Shown: one piece after another, positions 1-8,881 of the stretch
Position numbering within the stretch: position 1 is the first letter of the stretch
How the letters are laid out: every line of letters starts with the position of its first letter
Source of the DNA: Vibrio azureus
GTDB taxonomy: Bacteria; Pseudomonadota; Gammaproteobacteria; Enterobacterales; Vibrionaceae
Direction of reading: 5' to 3'
Length of the DNA: 64,000 nucleotides
NCBI RefSeq assembly: GCF_002849855.1
Contig: NZ_CP018616.1
Span: forward strand, 1,736,001-1,800,000
Translations under genes and position numbers: made by a program
The notes under the pieces: model-generated
Database searches by the model: none
The model's input: the letters and a program-made list of their open reading frames with translations, nothing else
What the model was told of the DNA's origin: nothing

Positions 1-782
<782 letters not shown>

Positions 783-1547
783 ATGAATATCGGTTTAATC
801 ATTGCTTTAGTCGCCATACTGCTGGTTTTAATTCTTGGCTATAACATTATGTTACAATACAAAGTTAAGGTTGAAACTGCCAAGAGGCAAGAATCAGCTC
901 GTTATGTGACGTTAATAGACAGTACCGAAGAACTGATCGGCCATGCTCATCATATCCCTTTTAGCAAAGCGCTATTGCTCTGTCTTAATAACCGTATCCT
1001 TGATGCTCTAGAAAACATGGTTGAGCTTGATCCCAAGAATAAACAGCTGACACAACGTCTTGAGCATGTGAAACAACAAATTGCTCAGCTAAAACAGAAC
1101 TCAAATGGTGAAGAAAGTACCTCATTCAAAATGCCTAGTAGCGATAAACAAGCCATTGTTATGCTGAAACTTGTTAAACGCTTACGCGAAACCATTCGTA
1201 ACGAACACAACAAGGGACGTTTTGACACACAAAGTTATGTCAACGAAAATGCTCGCTTGGAAACCATTCAAATTCGTATCAACATTGAAAACGTGATCAA
1301 ACGTGCCAATGACTCAATCGCTCGCGGTCAAACAGGCACAGCACTGCAGCTGTTACGTAAAGGGATTGATGCCCTCAGCACCAAAAGCGATGCCTATTCA
1401 ATTAAAGCTAAGCAAAAATTGCAAGGTATGCTGGATGAGTTAGACCAAAAGCGTCAAGATAAAAACGATCAAGAGATGCAACAGATGGCTAACAAAGAGC
1501 GAGACAGTGATATGGATGCCCTCTTTGGTGAAAAGAAAAAATGGTGA
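783..1547 (+). CDS. Membrane-anchored coiled-coil protein of unknown function
   Basis: I do not recognise a named family. The 254-residue product begins with one hydrophobic segment (about residues 4-24, IGLIIALVAILLVLILGYNI) and continues with a highly charged helical region rich in Gln, Lys and Glu. That predicts a bitopic inner-membrane protein with a cytoplasmic coiled coil. The C-terminus is very polar (DQEMQQMANKERDSDMDALF) and ends in a lysine cluster. The ribosome-binding site is weak. It lies between cysB and miaE in a stretch of ordinary chromosomal genes, and a weak hairpin follows it. A role in envelope organisation is only a guess. Confidence 0.75.
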   Translation: MNIGLIIALVAILLVLILGYNIMLQYKVKVETAKRQESARYVTLIDSTEELIGHAHHIPFSKALLLCLNNRILDALENMVELDPKNKQLTQRLEHVKQQIAQLKQNSNGEESTSFKMPSSDKQAIVMLKLVKRLRETIRNEHNKGRFDTQSYVNENARLETIQIRINIENVIKRANDSIARGQTGTALQLLRKGIDALSTKSDAYSIKAKQKLQGMLDELDQKRQDKNDQEMQQMANKERDSDMDALFGEKKKW

Positions 1548-1561
1548 TTTAAAGATACCCG

Positions 1562-1596
1562 GGCTGCCTTGGCAGCCTGTTTCTGTTAATTTTTTT
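1562..1596 (+). terminator. Weak hairpin downstream of the coiled-coil gene
   Basis: GGCTGC-CTTG-GCAGCC forms a short GC-rich stem, followed after a few bases by a T-rich run. It sits directly after the stop at 1547 and before miaE, so it could end the upstream transcript at least partly. Confidence 0.4.
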
Positions 1597-1640
1597 ATGA
1601 ACTTTTCCTTCAAATATTTTATTTATAAACGAAGATAAAC

Positions 1641-2423
1641 ATGATTAACCTCGACAGCTATCAGGCACTCCTAGCCCCAATCAATCAATTTTTACAATGT
1701 CAAACCCCTGATGAATGGGTAGAGGAAGCCAAAAAGCCTGACAATCTTCCGACGATTTTATTGGATCATTTACTGTGTGAGTTAAAAGCGGGACAATCTG
1801 CGATGTTTTTAATTCGCAAATACGCGGTTGATCAAGCAAGTTCTCATGCGCTGTTAGACTGGTTCAAGCCTTACGAAGATTTTGCCTATCGTAAAACAGG
1901 ATCTTTAGAAACTCTTAAAGGTAAGAGCAATATCTCTAAAGCGATCATGGCTAAATCGGACTCTCCCTATAGCCAAGATCTGATCGATAAGATGGTGCTC
2001 CTGATCAAAGAAGAGCTACACCATTTTTACCAAGTTCTCGAGATTATGGACAGTCGTGGTATTCCGTATGACAACATCCCAGCAAGTCGTTACGCAAAAG
2101 GCTTGATCTCTCATATGAAAACCCACGAGCCCGAAACATTGATCGATAAACTCATCATCGGTGCGTATATAGAAGCTCGTTCGTGTGAGCGATTCGCAAA
2201 ACTCGCTCCACATATGGATGATGATATTGCTAAGTTCTATGTATCATTACTTCGTTCAGAAGCAAGACATTATCAAGATTACCTCGTGCTAGCTGAACAA
2301 ATTGCCGGAAAAGATATCAGTGAGCGCATTGCTTACTTTGGCCAAATCGAGGCAGAGTTGATCTTAACACCTGATGAAGACTTTAAATTTCATAGCGGTA
2401 TACCAGTAACTAAGGCCAGTTAA
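1641..2423 (+). CDS. miaE: tRNA 2-methylthio-N6-isopentenyladenosine37 hydroxylase
   Basis: MiaE is a diiron monooxygenase that hydroxylates the isopentenyl group of ms2i6A37 in tRNAs reading UNN codons, completing the pathway started by MiaA and MiaB. The 260-residue length is typical. The ferritin-like four-helix fold is shown by the spaced iron ligands: EELHHF (about residues 125-130), EARSCERF (about 178-185) and SEARHYQDY (about 212-220). The start at 1641 follows a modest purine-rich stretch (CGAAGATAAAC). Neighbouring genes suggest no operon partner. The enzyme needs oxygen and is expected in the cytosol. Confidence 0.93.
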   Translation: MINLDSYQALLAPINQFLQCQTPDEWVEEAKKPDNLPTILLDHLLCELKAGQSAMFLIRKYAVDQASSHALLDWFKPYEDFAYRKTGSLETLKGKSNISKAIMAKSDSPYSQDLIDKMVLLIKEELHHFYQVLEIMDSRGIPYDNIPASRYAKGLISHMKTHEPETLIDKLIIGAYIEARSCERFAKLAPHMDDDIAKFYVSLLRSEARHYQDYLVLAEQIAGKDISERIAYFGQIEAELILTPDEDFKFHSGIPVTKAS

Positions 2424-2595
2424 ACGGTCGATCATCAGCTTACTATTCGTGTATCAACTCAACCTTCGAGCACCAACTAAGCATTCAAGTATCTTTTAAC
2501 CATTCAAGCTATCAGTCAACCGTTCGACCTGTGTATTGCAGTGAACGGTTGTCTATGGTTTCAAAGAAGAGGCTTTCGGTTCAAAAAAGATGTTT

Positions 2596-2656
2596 TATAC
2601 CCAAGTGACCTCAAGATGCTTGATTCAGATCGAGTGACCTTAACTCTCAGGTGACT
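2596..2656. repeat. Intergenic TATACCCAAGTGACCTCAAG repeat, copy 1
   Basis: This is one copy of a dispersed family found repeatedly in this window. It starts TATACCCAAGTGACCTCAAG, continues ATGCTTGATTCAGA and ends with a degenerate inverted half (CTCAGGTGACTC). It lies between the converging miaE and collagenase genes. Confidence 0.7.
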
Positions 2657-2679
2657 CTGCCCTCCTTCTAAGTCAACTG

Positions 2680-4785
2680 CTATTGTCCGTAATGGAAATA
2701 CACCACCATGTCGACATCTTCGCCAAGAGAGTCCGCATTAAGTAAAAAGTGGAGATATCCCTCTTTTAAAGCTGGGATCTGTAAATACTCATTGCTATCA
2801 GTATTTTGTGACGCCCAGTAATATTGCTCTGTAGTGGGCCAAACATCGAAGCTTGCATATAAATTCAGGTCCTTTCCAGGCTCTACTCGACTCTCATTCA
2901 TTACCCATACCCGTATTTCCTTGACGCCTTCGGGAACATAAATAGCCGCATATCGACGCTGATGTACCTTTAATGTTGTCATCTGTGTAGGTTCTAGTAC
3001 AACGGGGGTTAAATCGTCTTGTTGTGGATGAGTTTCTTTACCTGACTCCTGCTCTTCCTCCGCCTCTATAGGAGGGCTGGAGTCCGAAGGAGAGGTTTCA
3101 GTATTTAAAGTCTCAAGCCACTGCGAGAATTCCTCATTTAATTGCTCACCAAGCTGCTGGGTGTGTTCTGCCCAGCTTGAAAACTCTCCTGCGCGCGAAT
3201 AGGTCAGTAATGATTCGATTTCTTGTGGATGCTTCTCAAACATAAAACGAACGGCTAAATATCCCCATCGATATATTCGGTTAGCATCATCTTCATAGGT
3301 TGTGGCAAACACATCAGAAAGCGACCATTTTTGAGTCTGGATAGAGGATATCGCCGCTTGGTAATCTTGTTTATAGTGCATATATTCCGCAAAACCCTCC
3401 AACCACCAAACAATATGACCATAAGCTAAATTATCGTGAAAAGATCCGTACTGATTAAAGCGTGCATCTAAATAATGGACATATTCATGTTCTAAGTTCA
3501 GTATTGCCAACGCTTGCTCGTTCTCATACCGATACGCAACAAAACGAGCCACATTATCAACCTGACTGGGATCGCCCTCTAAATACTGACCTCCATTGTT
3601 GGTTGTGTTATTAAATAAAAATGATGAGTAATAACCGTAGTCTTTTTTATTGGCAAACACATCGACTTCAACATGCTTATTGTTATCCTCCTCTACTGGC
3701 TGAAAGCCTGTCTTTGTCAATTGATGAAAGTCATTTTCTTTATCGGCCAAGCGCTGACAGGCTTCCAGTGTTTGCTCTAAAGTCAAATCCTGTGAACGGA
3801 TTCTGGCTGAACCTTGGCATTCATAATAATTAGGCAATATTCGTATTTGTATTTGTTGCTTTGCTAAACCTAGATCAAGGCCATTGAGCCCTTCAGGCAT
3901 ATAAAAGTTCAGCATTTCTACCGCTGCTAACCAAAGCCTTTCATGCTCACTACCCAATGGATAACGCTGCATGACATTTTGCATTTCATCCAATGCTGCT
4001 TGTCGTGTTGAAGAATAAGGGCTGGCCAACAAGCGACCCGTCTCTCGTATAGCGTTATAAACTAAAAAATCGACTTCTGTTCCTAATGCCCACTCATTAT
4101 TTCGGGCAAAGTCTGAAAGCACGCGAATGTGCTGATTATGTGTCGACATGTACGTATAAAATTCATCATAAGTACTGTGACCAGCCATGGCGCGAAATAA
4201 ATTATTGACCCCTTCTACCCATTGCGGCTGCTTCGCCATGTCAGTATTGAAGTGTTCAAGCGTACGCATCATAGAATCCATAGTGAGAGGCAGTTGCTTT
4301 ACGTTATCGACCATAAGTGTCAGGCTATTCATCGCTTCAACCTGCTCTTGACCTAGTTGTAAAGCATACGGATTTTCAAGAAACTGATTGGTTACTTGGG
4401 CAAAACGCTGACTAAGCGCTTCAGAAAAAGCCGGAGCCTTGGCGTTATAACGAACATAATAGGCAGCTCGAACAAATTCCCCTAACCGCTCTAATCTTGA
4501 AGCTTGTTCAATCTTGCCCTGATATTGAGAAATTTCATGTTTTAAAGCCACCTGTATTTTGTCTAAGCTGGCTTCACTATAAATATCTTCTAATACCTCA
4601 TCAGGTGCACTAAACCAAGATTGGTAACACTCCTGCCCTGCAACAGCAACTTGCTCGGGTAAATCTTCTGCGAGCCTTAAGGCAGCAATATTACAAGGCT
4701 GATTTGCAAATGCAGTTGAAATAAACATGATAAGAAAAAAAACAAGATTCAAAACCAAAAAGGCAATATAACGGGAAAAAAGCAT
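2680..4785 (-). CDS. Secreted M9-family microbial collagenase
   Basis: A zinc metalloprotease predicted to cleave collagen after export. An N-terminal signal peptide (hydrophobic residues about 7-28, ending TAFA) is followed by a long helical activator region. The catalytic motif HEYVH lies at about residues 430-434, and about 30 residues on comes GFAEYM, whose Glu is the expected third zinc ligand; this spacing is typical of MEROPS M9 enzymes. The last ~100 residues look like a pre-peptidase C-terminal (PPC) beta domain, preceded by an acidic Ser/Glu-rich linker. The 701-residue length fits Vibrio M9A collagenases. GTGAGGATG provides a good ribosome-binding site just before the ATG at 4785. 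It diverges from the sphingomyelinase operon, so two host-matrix or membrane-degrading enzymes share one intergenic region. Confidence 0.88.
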   Translation of the reverse strand: MLFSRYIAFLVLNLVFFLIMFISTAFANQPCNIAALRLAEDLPEQVAVAGQECYQSWFSAPDEVLEDIYSEASLDKIQVALKHEISQYQGKIEQASRLERLGEFVRAAYYVRYNAKAPAFSEALSQRFAQVTNQFLENPYALQLGQEQVEAMNSLTLMVDNVKQLPLTMDSMMRTLEHFNTDMAKQPQWVEGVNNLFRAMAGHSTYDEFYTYMSTHNQHIRVLSDFARNNEWALGTEVDFLVYNAIRETGRLLASPYSSTRQAALDEMQNVMQRYPLGSEHERLWLAAVEMLNFYMPEGLNGLDLGLAKQQIQIRILPNYYECQGSARIRSQDLTLEQTLEACQRLADKENDFHQLTKTGFQPVEEDNNKHVEVDVFANKKDYGYYSSFLFNNTTNNGGQYLEGDPSQVDNVARFVAYRYENEQALAILNLEHEYVHYLDARFNQYGSFHDNLAYGHIVWWLEGFAEYMHYKQDYQAAISSIQTQKWSLSDVFATTYEDDANRIYRWGYLAVRFMFEKHPQEIESLLTYSRAGEFSSWAEHTQQLGEQLNEEFSQWLETLNTETSPSDSSPPIEAEEEQESGKETHPQQDDLTPVVLEPTQMTTLKVHQRRYAAIYVPEGVKEIRVWVMNESRVEPGKDLNLYASFDVWPTTEQYYWASQNTDSNEYLQIPALKEGYLHFLLNADSLGEDVDMVVYFHYGQ

Positions 4786-5203
4786 AACATCCTCACTAAT
4801 TCCATAGTTTTTATGACGTTATACCTATCGTGCCTCAAGATAAACCTAGTTTGATGTCGTTCATGATTTCGCTTCAAAACTATCCCATATTAAAAATATG
4901 GTTACTCAATAACAAAAAGAAAATAAGGTTGATGTCTTTTAACTCAATCACATTTTTAGTCAGACAAACTAACTTGATTATGCATAGAAATGCATAAAAG
5001 GATCACACTTTGATAACAAATCCAGTCACTAACACTTCTGTCATCCATAGTTAATTGGCAAAACACATACATCAATAATCAAACGACTCACTTCCGAAAT
5101 GATGGATAACATAAATAGCCATGACATCAGGCTGGATAGTCACTACGAGGTGAGAACGTTGACATAACAAAATTAATTTAAATACAGACAGACGGTAATT
5201 CAT
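4786..5203. other. Divergent promoter region, collagenase / sphingomyelinase
   Basis: This 418-base gap separates two divergently transcribed exoenzyme genes and must contain both promoters. The one clear element is an 8-4-8 dyad at 4978-4997, annotated separately. Otherwise it is AT-rich and without open reading frames I would defend. Confidence 0.5.
4978..4997. promoter_or_regulatory. Perfect 8-4-8 dyad, candidate operator
   Basis: TTATGCAT-AGAA-ATGCATAA is a perfect inverted repeat roughly midway between the starts of the collagenase gene and the sphingomyelinase gene. Its size suits a dimeric regulator, but I cannot name the protein. It may also be chance in AT-rich DNA. Confidence 0.35.
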
Positions 5204-6535
5204 ATGTTAACGAAATCAATCAGCTGGCTACTGGCCTTAAGTCTCATTGCCTTTACCAGCATCGCGGACACCTATGTTTATTTAACCAATAACTCGGATC
5301 AGCCATTAACTCTCCAAGTCGCACATGACGGGACCGACAGGCTCAAATACGGTGAGCAATGGCAACAATACGAGGAAAAAATCGGACCTTGGGAAACGAA
5401 AAAAGTGTTAGGTTTCAATCGTTGGGTCGGAGTGAAATCCAACCAAACCTATCGTTTTCACACCGTAATCTCAAACTCGCGCGGTGAAAGTACCACTCTA
5501 AGGCAGGTCATGCGAGGCTATTGGTACAATTCAGCAATTGAGTTTGGTGTGAGCGCAGCAGATGTCGAATCCTCACTGAAAAGCGACAGAGAAATTCATC
5601 GTTCTGAAACGCAATCATTTGGTGATCTTGCCACTGAATTGGCTTTTAAATCCTCTTCAACCGTGATGTACGACGACTTGCATTACACCATTACGCCTGC
5701 ATACCCGACAGATCCAGTCGACAATAACGAGCAACATTTAAAAGTATTGAGTTACAACATCTGGGCCTTGCCTGCCATAGCCGCTGACATAAGCCAACGC
5801 CTCGAAATCATTCCAGAATATGTCCATGGTTACGACGTGATCGCTTTTCAGGAAGTCTTTGCATCGGGTAGACAGGCATTTTTACAAACCTTAGCGCGTG
5901 AATACCCTTATCAGACTGAAATACTCAGTAATGGCAGCTATAACATCCATGATGGTGGCGTCGTGATAGTTAGCCGCCACCCGATCGTTAATGAGGCACA
6001 GTTTGTTTTTCCTGAATGTAGCGGCAGTGATTGTTTCGCTGACAAAGGGGTTGTCTACGCTGAAGTCATCAAAGATGGTCTGGCTTATCATGTTTTCGCT
6101 ACCCATACTGCCTCTCACGACACAGACCAAGCCCGTCATAACCGTCAGTTACAGTTCAAACATATCCGTGCACTGGCGACATCGCTAGAGATTCCAAGCT
6201 ATGAACCGGTCATTTACAGTGGCGACTTCAATGTGAATAAACGTAAATTCCCTGATGACTACCAACAAATGTTAGCTAATTTGAATGCAGCAGAACCACA
6301 ATATTCAGGTTATATCGATTCCACTTTCGACCCGAGGATTAATAGCTATGCAGGACAAGCACTCACCGGTAGCGAAAATGTCGAATATTTAGACTATGTT
6401 TTCGTCAGTAATGAATATGGGCAGCGCTCATATAACAATAATCGTGTTGATGTCCCTCGAACAACCGATCAAAGACTCTGGCAACAATACAATTTATCCG
6501 ACCACTTTCCTGTCAGTGCAGAGATAAGACCATGA
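5204..6535 (+). CDS. Secreted sphingomyelinase C-type phosphodiesterase
   Basis: Predicted to hydrolyse sphingomyelin (or related phospholipids) to ceramide and phosphocholine outside the cell. The signal peptide ends near residue 21 (TSIA-DTYV). Residues about 22-165 form an extra beta-rich domain. The endonuclease/exonuclease/phosphatase fold follows: LSYNIWA (Asn about 185), FQEVF (metal-binding Glu about 216), FATHTAS, SGDFNVN (Asp-Asn about 340), LDYVFVS and C-terminal SDHFPV (catalytic His about 433). All expected acid/base and metal positions are present. The stop overlaps the start of the next gene by four bases (ATGA), indicating translational coupling with a foldase-like protein. 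Haemolytic activity is plausible but inferred. Confidence 0.87.
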   Translation: MLTKSISWLLALSLIAFTSIADTYVYLTNNSDQPLTLQVAHDGTDRLKYGEQWQQYEEKIGPWETKKVLGFNRWVGVKSNQTYRFHTVISNSRGESTTLRQVMRGYWYNSAIEFGVSAADVESSLKSDREIHRSETQSFGDLATELAFKSSSTVMYDDLHYTITPAYPTDPVDNNEQHLKVLSYNIWALPAIAADISQRLEIIPEYVHGYDVIAFQEVFASGRQAFLQTLAREYPYQTEILSNGSYNIHDGGVVIVSRHPIVNEAQFVFPECSGSDCFADKGVVYAEVIKDGLAYHVFATHTASHDTDQARHNRQLQFKHIRALATSLEIPSYEPVIYSGDFNVNKRKFPDDYQQMLANLNAAEPQYSGYIDSTFDPRINSYAGQALTGSENVEYLDYVFVSNEYGQRSYNNNRVDVPRTTDQRLWQQYNLSDHFPVSAEIRP

Positions 6536-7503
6536 AACGATTCCTATATCTCGGTGGTTTCACTGTTGTCGTTGGTCTCATCCTTCTGCATAACCAGCCC
6601 AAAGCCATCGAGGAAAATAGACAAGCTAGGTCCGCATTACAATTTTCTGCAACACAGCAGGTAGAGCAATCACAGCCTGAAAGCACAGTAAAACCTGGTA
6701 AGAAGGTGGCCACTTATCAGACAAAAACTGAAATGAACGCCTCTGATACACACTCTCCTCGCGGTCTTGTTGAGCAGCTTGGTAACAGTTCTGGTCGAAG
6801 CTTGATTGTGGCAATCAAACTTTTTTGGCAAACATGTCAAACAAATTATGATTGTATTCAGCAATTAGAAGGCCTAAAAAGTCATTTATCTTCAGAGCGC
6901 TGGGCATTATTAGCGAATTACTTCGAGACCAATCAAACTTGGCAACAGCAATTGAGCAACTTAGTCTTTAATCAGCACCAGTCCCTTTCATCGCGTGTTT
7001 TAGAGCTTAAACGTAAAGCAAATGAAGTATGGGGAAACTCGGCTAACATTCTTTTTGCTGATGAATTCGTACTGTACGATTTCAGTTTACAAGCAGAGAA
7101 ACTTAGGGACGTAAGTGCACAAAACTACCTACCAATGTTTAACCACTTAATGCAAACCTGGAAGAATGAAGAACATATTCTAGGTCTCAACACGCCACAA
7201 GCGAAATATGAAAAAGCCATATCCTTAATCTCATCACAGGTCAGTCCCAATGAGCGAAAAAGTCTTATTCAATCGCTACAAAATCGGTATTTGAACAAAA
7301 CGCAAATATCACAAATCAAACAACGTCAGCAACAAGTATTTGAGCAACAGAAAGAAATCGATGAATATCAATCTCGGTTAGAGGAATTTAAACACCAGCT
7401 AGAGCAAGAGTATAGAGCTCAGCCTTACTCAGAAAAACAAAATTGGGAGGTATATTATCAACAAAGAATAGAGGACTTCCGGCGTCGCTTTTTCGAGATA
7501 TAA
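6532..7503 (+). CDS. Lipase-foldase (Lif/LifO) family membrane-anchored chaperone
   Basis: Lif proteins are steric chaperones, tethered to the periplasmic face of the inner membrane, that fold secreted lipases before type II secretion. This 323-residue protein has the right plan: one N-terminal membrane anchor (about residues 5-20), a variable linker, then an all-helical body. SPRGL (about 75) resembles the S-x-RGT motif. FADEFVLYDFSLQAEKL (about 180-196) matches the family's F-x-ADE-x-x-Y-x-x-F-x-L block, and the C-terminal Gln/Glu-rich helices match the Lif lipase-wrapping helices. The canonical FDYFLSAxGE helix is replaced by IKLFWQTC. It overlaps the sphingomyelinase gene by four bases, so the likely client is that enzyme and not a lipase. 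The client assignment is inferred. Confidence 0.68.
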   Translation: MKRFLYLGGFTVVVGLILLHNQPKAIEENRQARSALQFSATQQVEQSQPESTVKPGKKVATYQTKTEMNASDTHSPRGLVEQLGNSSGRSLIVAIKLFWQTCQTNYDCIQQLEGLKSHLSSERWALLANYFETNQTWQQQLSNLVFNQHQSLSSRVLELKRKANEVWGNSANILFADEFVLYDFSLQAEKLRDVSAQNYLPMFNHLMQTWKNEEHILGLNTPQAKYEKAISLISSQVSPNERKSLIQSLQNRYLNKTQISQIKQRQQQVFEQQKEIDEYQSRLEEFKHQLEQEYRAQPYSEKQNWEVYYQQRIEDFRRRFFEI

Positions 7504-7514
7504 ACCTATCACAA

Positions 7515-7568
7515 TATACCCAAGTAACCTCAATGAGTACCGTTGCCTTATACTCATTGAGGTCAACT
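7515..7568. repeat. TATACCCAAGTAACCTCA repeat, copy 2, terminator-like stem
   Basis: This copy contains a perfect 12-bp inverted repeat, CCTCAATGAGTA and TACTCATTGAGG, separated by 11 bases. It starts 12 bases after the foldase stop codon. The stem is well placed to protect or end the sphingomyelinase operon transcript, although no T-run follows. Confidence 0.65.
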
Positions 7569-7653
7569 TAGCCCCAACAAAAGCAATAGATTGATTAATA
7601 TAATCTTTGCATCCTCCCTATTCCATATAACAAAACTATAAACCGCACGATAA

Positions 7654-7670
7654 ATTGTAATATTTACAAT
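7654..7670. promoter_or_regulatory. 7-3-7 dyad upstream of small lipoprotein gene
   Basis: ATTGTAA-TAT-TTACAAT is a perfect palindrome about 165 bases before the ATG at 7836. It could be a binding site for a dimeric regulator. The AT richness makes chance occurrence quite possible. Confidence 0.3.
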
Positions 7671-7835
7671 AATTTCGTATATTTGCATTTAATATTGCTA
7701 TTATTTACACAAATGGGACAACTTAAGTCACTTTGTTAATACAATGCCCAAGCAATTACGCTCAATCACCTTAGTTGCCTAACTCCAGGTAGCATTTTGT
7801 TTTTGATTGAGTATTAATAAGAAAAGGAAAATAAA

Positions 7836-8189
7836 ATGAAATTAAAAGCCGCTTCAATTGCACTTCTTCTTGGCTCAAGCATCACGTTATCCGGTTGTAG
7901 CAACCCTATCGAGTGGGTTGAAGGGTTTCTTGCTGAAAAGGTAGACCAAATGTTCGAAATGGAAGGCTACCCGATGGCTAATGATATGAAGTGTAAACTC
8001 TCACCAAAAGGGCAAGGTAAATATAAAACTTTCGTTGATTGTTCTGGATCAACTGCAGATGGACGTGTTGCAACTTTTGCAGGCGGCAAGCTGAAACACG
8101 CAGATAAGAAAGGCAATGAAGCTCTCTACGTTGGTAAAATCAGCGGTAAAAAAGTACTGGTTAGCCACGGTGATGGCTTAGAGCACTAA
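7836..8189 (+). CDS. Small lipoprotein of unknown function
   Basis: A 117-residue protein with a textbook lipoprotein signal: KLKAAS, a hydrophobic core, then the lipobox LSGC with Cys at about residue 21. Acylation and anchoring in the outer membrane are expected, since Ser follows the Cys and there is no Asp+2 retention signal. The mature part is small, contains one Cys pair (about C53 and C69) and many Lys and Gly residues. I do not recognise a family. AAGGAAAATAAA before the ATG is a good ribosome-binding site. It appears monocistronic. Confidence 0.8.
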   Translation: MKLKAASIALLLGSSITLSGCSNPIEWVEGFLAEKVDQMFEMEGYPMANDMKCKLSPKGQGKYKTFVDCSGSTADGRVATFAGGKLKHADKKGNEALYVGKISGKKVLVSHGDGLEH

Positions 8190-8881
8190 GCACTTTCTAC
8201 CCAAGTACTCTGAGGTGACTCCATTACTTTGAGAGAAACAGTCACCTTGAGAGAACCAGTTACCTTGTGAGGACCAGTCATCTTGAGAAACTGGTTACCT
8301 CAAGAAAAGTAAGCATCTTGAGGTTACTTGGGTGTATACCCAAGTGACTTCAAGATACTTGGGTATATTTCCTATATTCAGCCTTTTCTATCATAAGTAA
8401 ATGAACGTTAAAACAGTCAAAAAGACATATCTTATTACCATTCGTTTAATGTTAAATTTTTTATTTAAGCTAGAAATTGACCAGAAAACCACATTTCCAG
8501 ATAAATAAATCACTCAGTAATACATTTTTTATTTGTAGTACATATCAAATAAACTAATTGATAAAAGTAAATATTATTGAAATGGACACAAAAAATCAGA
8601 ACAAAAAACAAACAATTATATAAATTTTTCTGAAATTTGACTTTAAACTCATGATATTAAATGGATTAATATTTCAAGAGCTTACCACCCTATATAAAAT
8701 CAGTCGGTTTTACATCAATAGATTATCAATATTAGTATGATTAATAATTAATTGCACAAATATGAACATAATCAACTAGCAGAGCCATCAATATTCATTA
8801 AGCAAATCAAGTTTTAGCTAAGAGTAATGTTCCGTAATTAATTATCCGTTAATTTCATCTACTAAAAACGAGAAAATAATC
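8190..8881. other. Long AT-rich intergenic region
   Basis: This 692-base gap begins with a degenerate repeat array (8197-8368). It continues with about 500 bases of very AT-rich sequence that has no open reading frame I would defend and no T-run terminator that I recognised. It may hold the promoter of the secreted orphan at 8882. Low-GC spacing of this length next to an Rhs locus is compatible with acquired DNA. Confidence 0.45.
8197..8368. repeat. Degenerate array of the intergenic repeat, copy 3
   Basis: The array opens with TACCCAAGTACTCTGAGGTGA and closes with TATACCCAAGTGACTTCAAG followed by ATACTTGGGTATA. Between them are several loosely iterated units (CAGTCACCTTGAGAGAA, CAGTTACCTTGTGAGGA, CAGTCATCTTGAGAAAC, TGGTTACCTCAAGAAA), as if the short core had been duplicated in tandem and diverged. 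Confidence 0.6.

Larger units (their letters stand above)
7504..7835. other. Intergenic region with terminator-like repeat and a dyad
   Basis: This 332-base gap holds a repeat-family copy with a 12-bp stem (7515-7568) and a 7-3-7 dyad (7654-7670), both annotated separately. The remainder is AT-rich leader of the lipoprotein gene at 7836. Confidence 0.5.

Noticed and set aside
8368..8881. A CRISPR-like array among the repeats at 8.2-8.9 kb
   Set aside because: Units are irregular in length and sequence, there are no unique equal spacers, and no cas genes are in the window.
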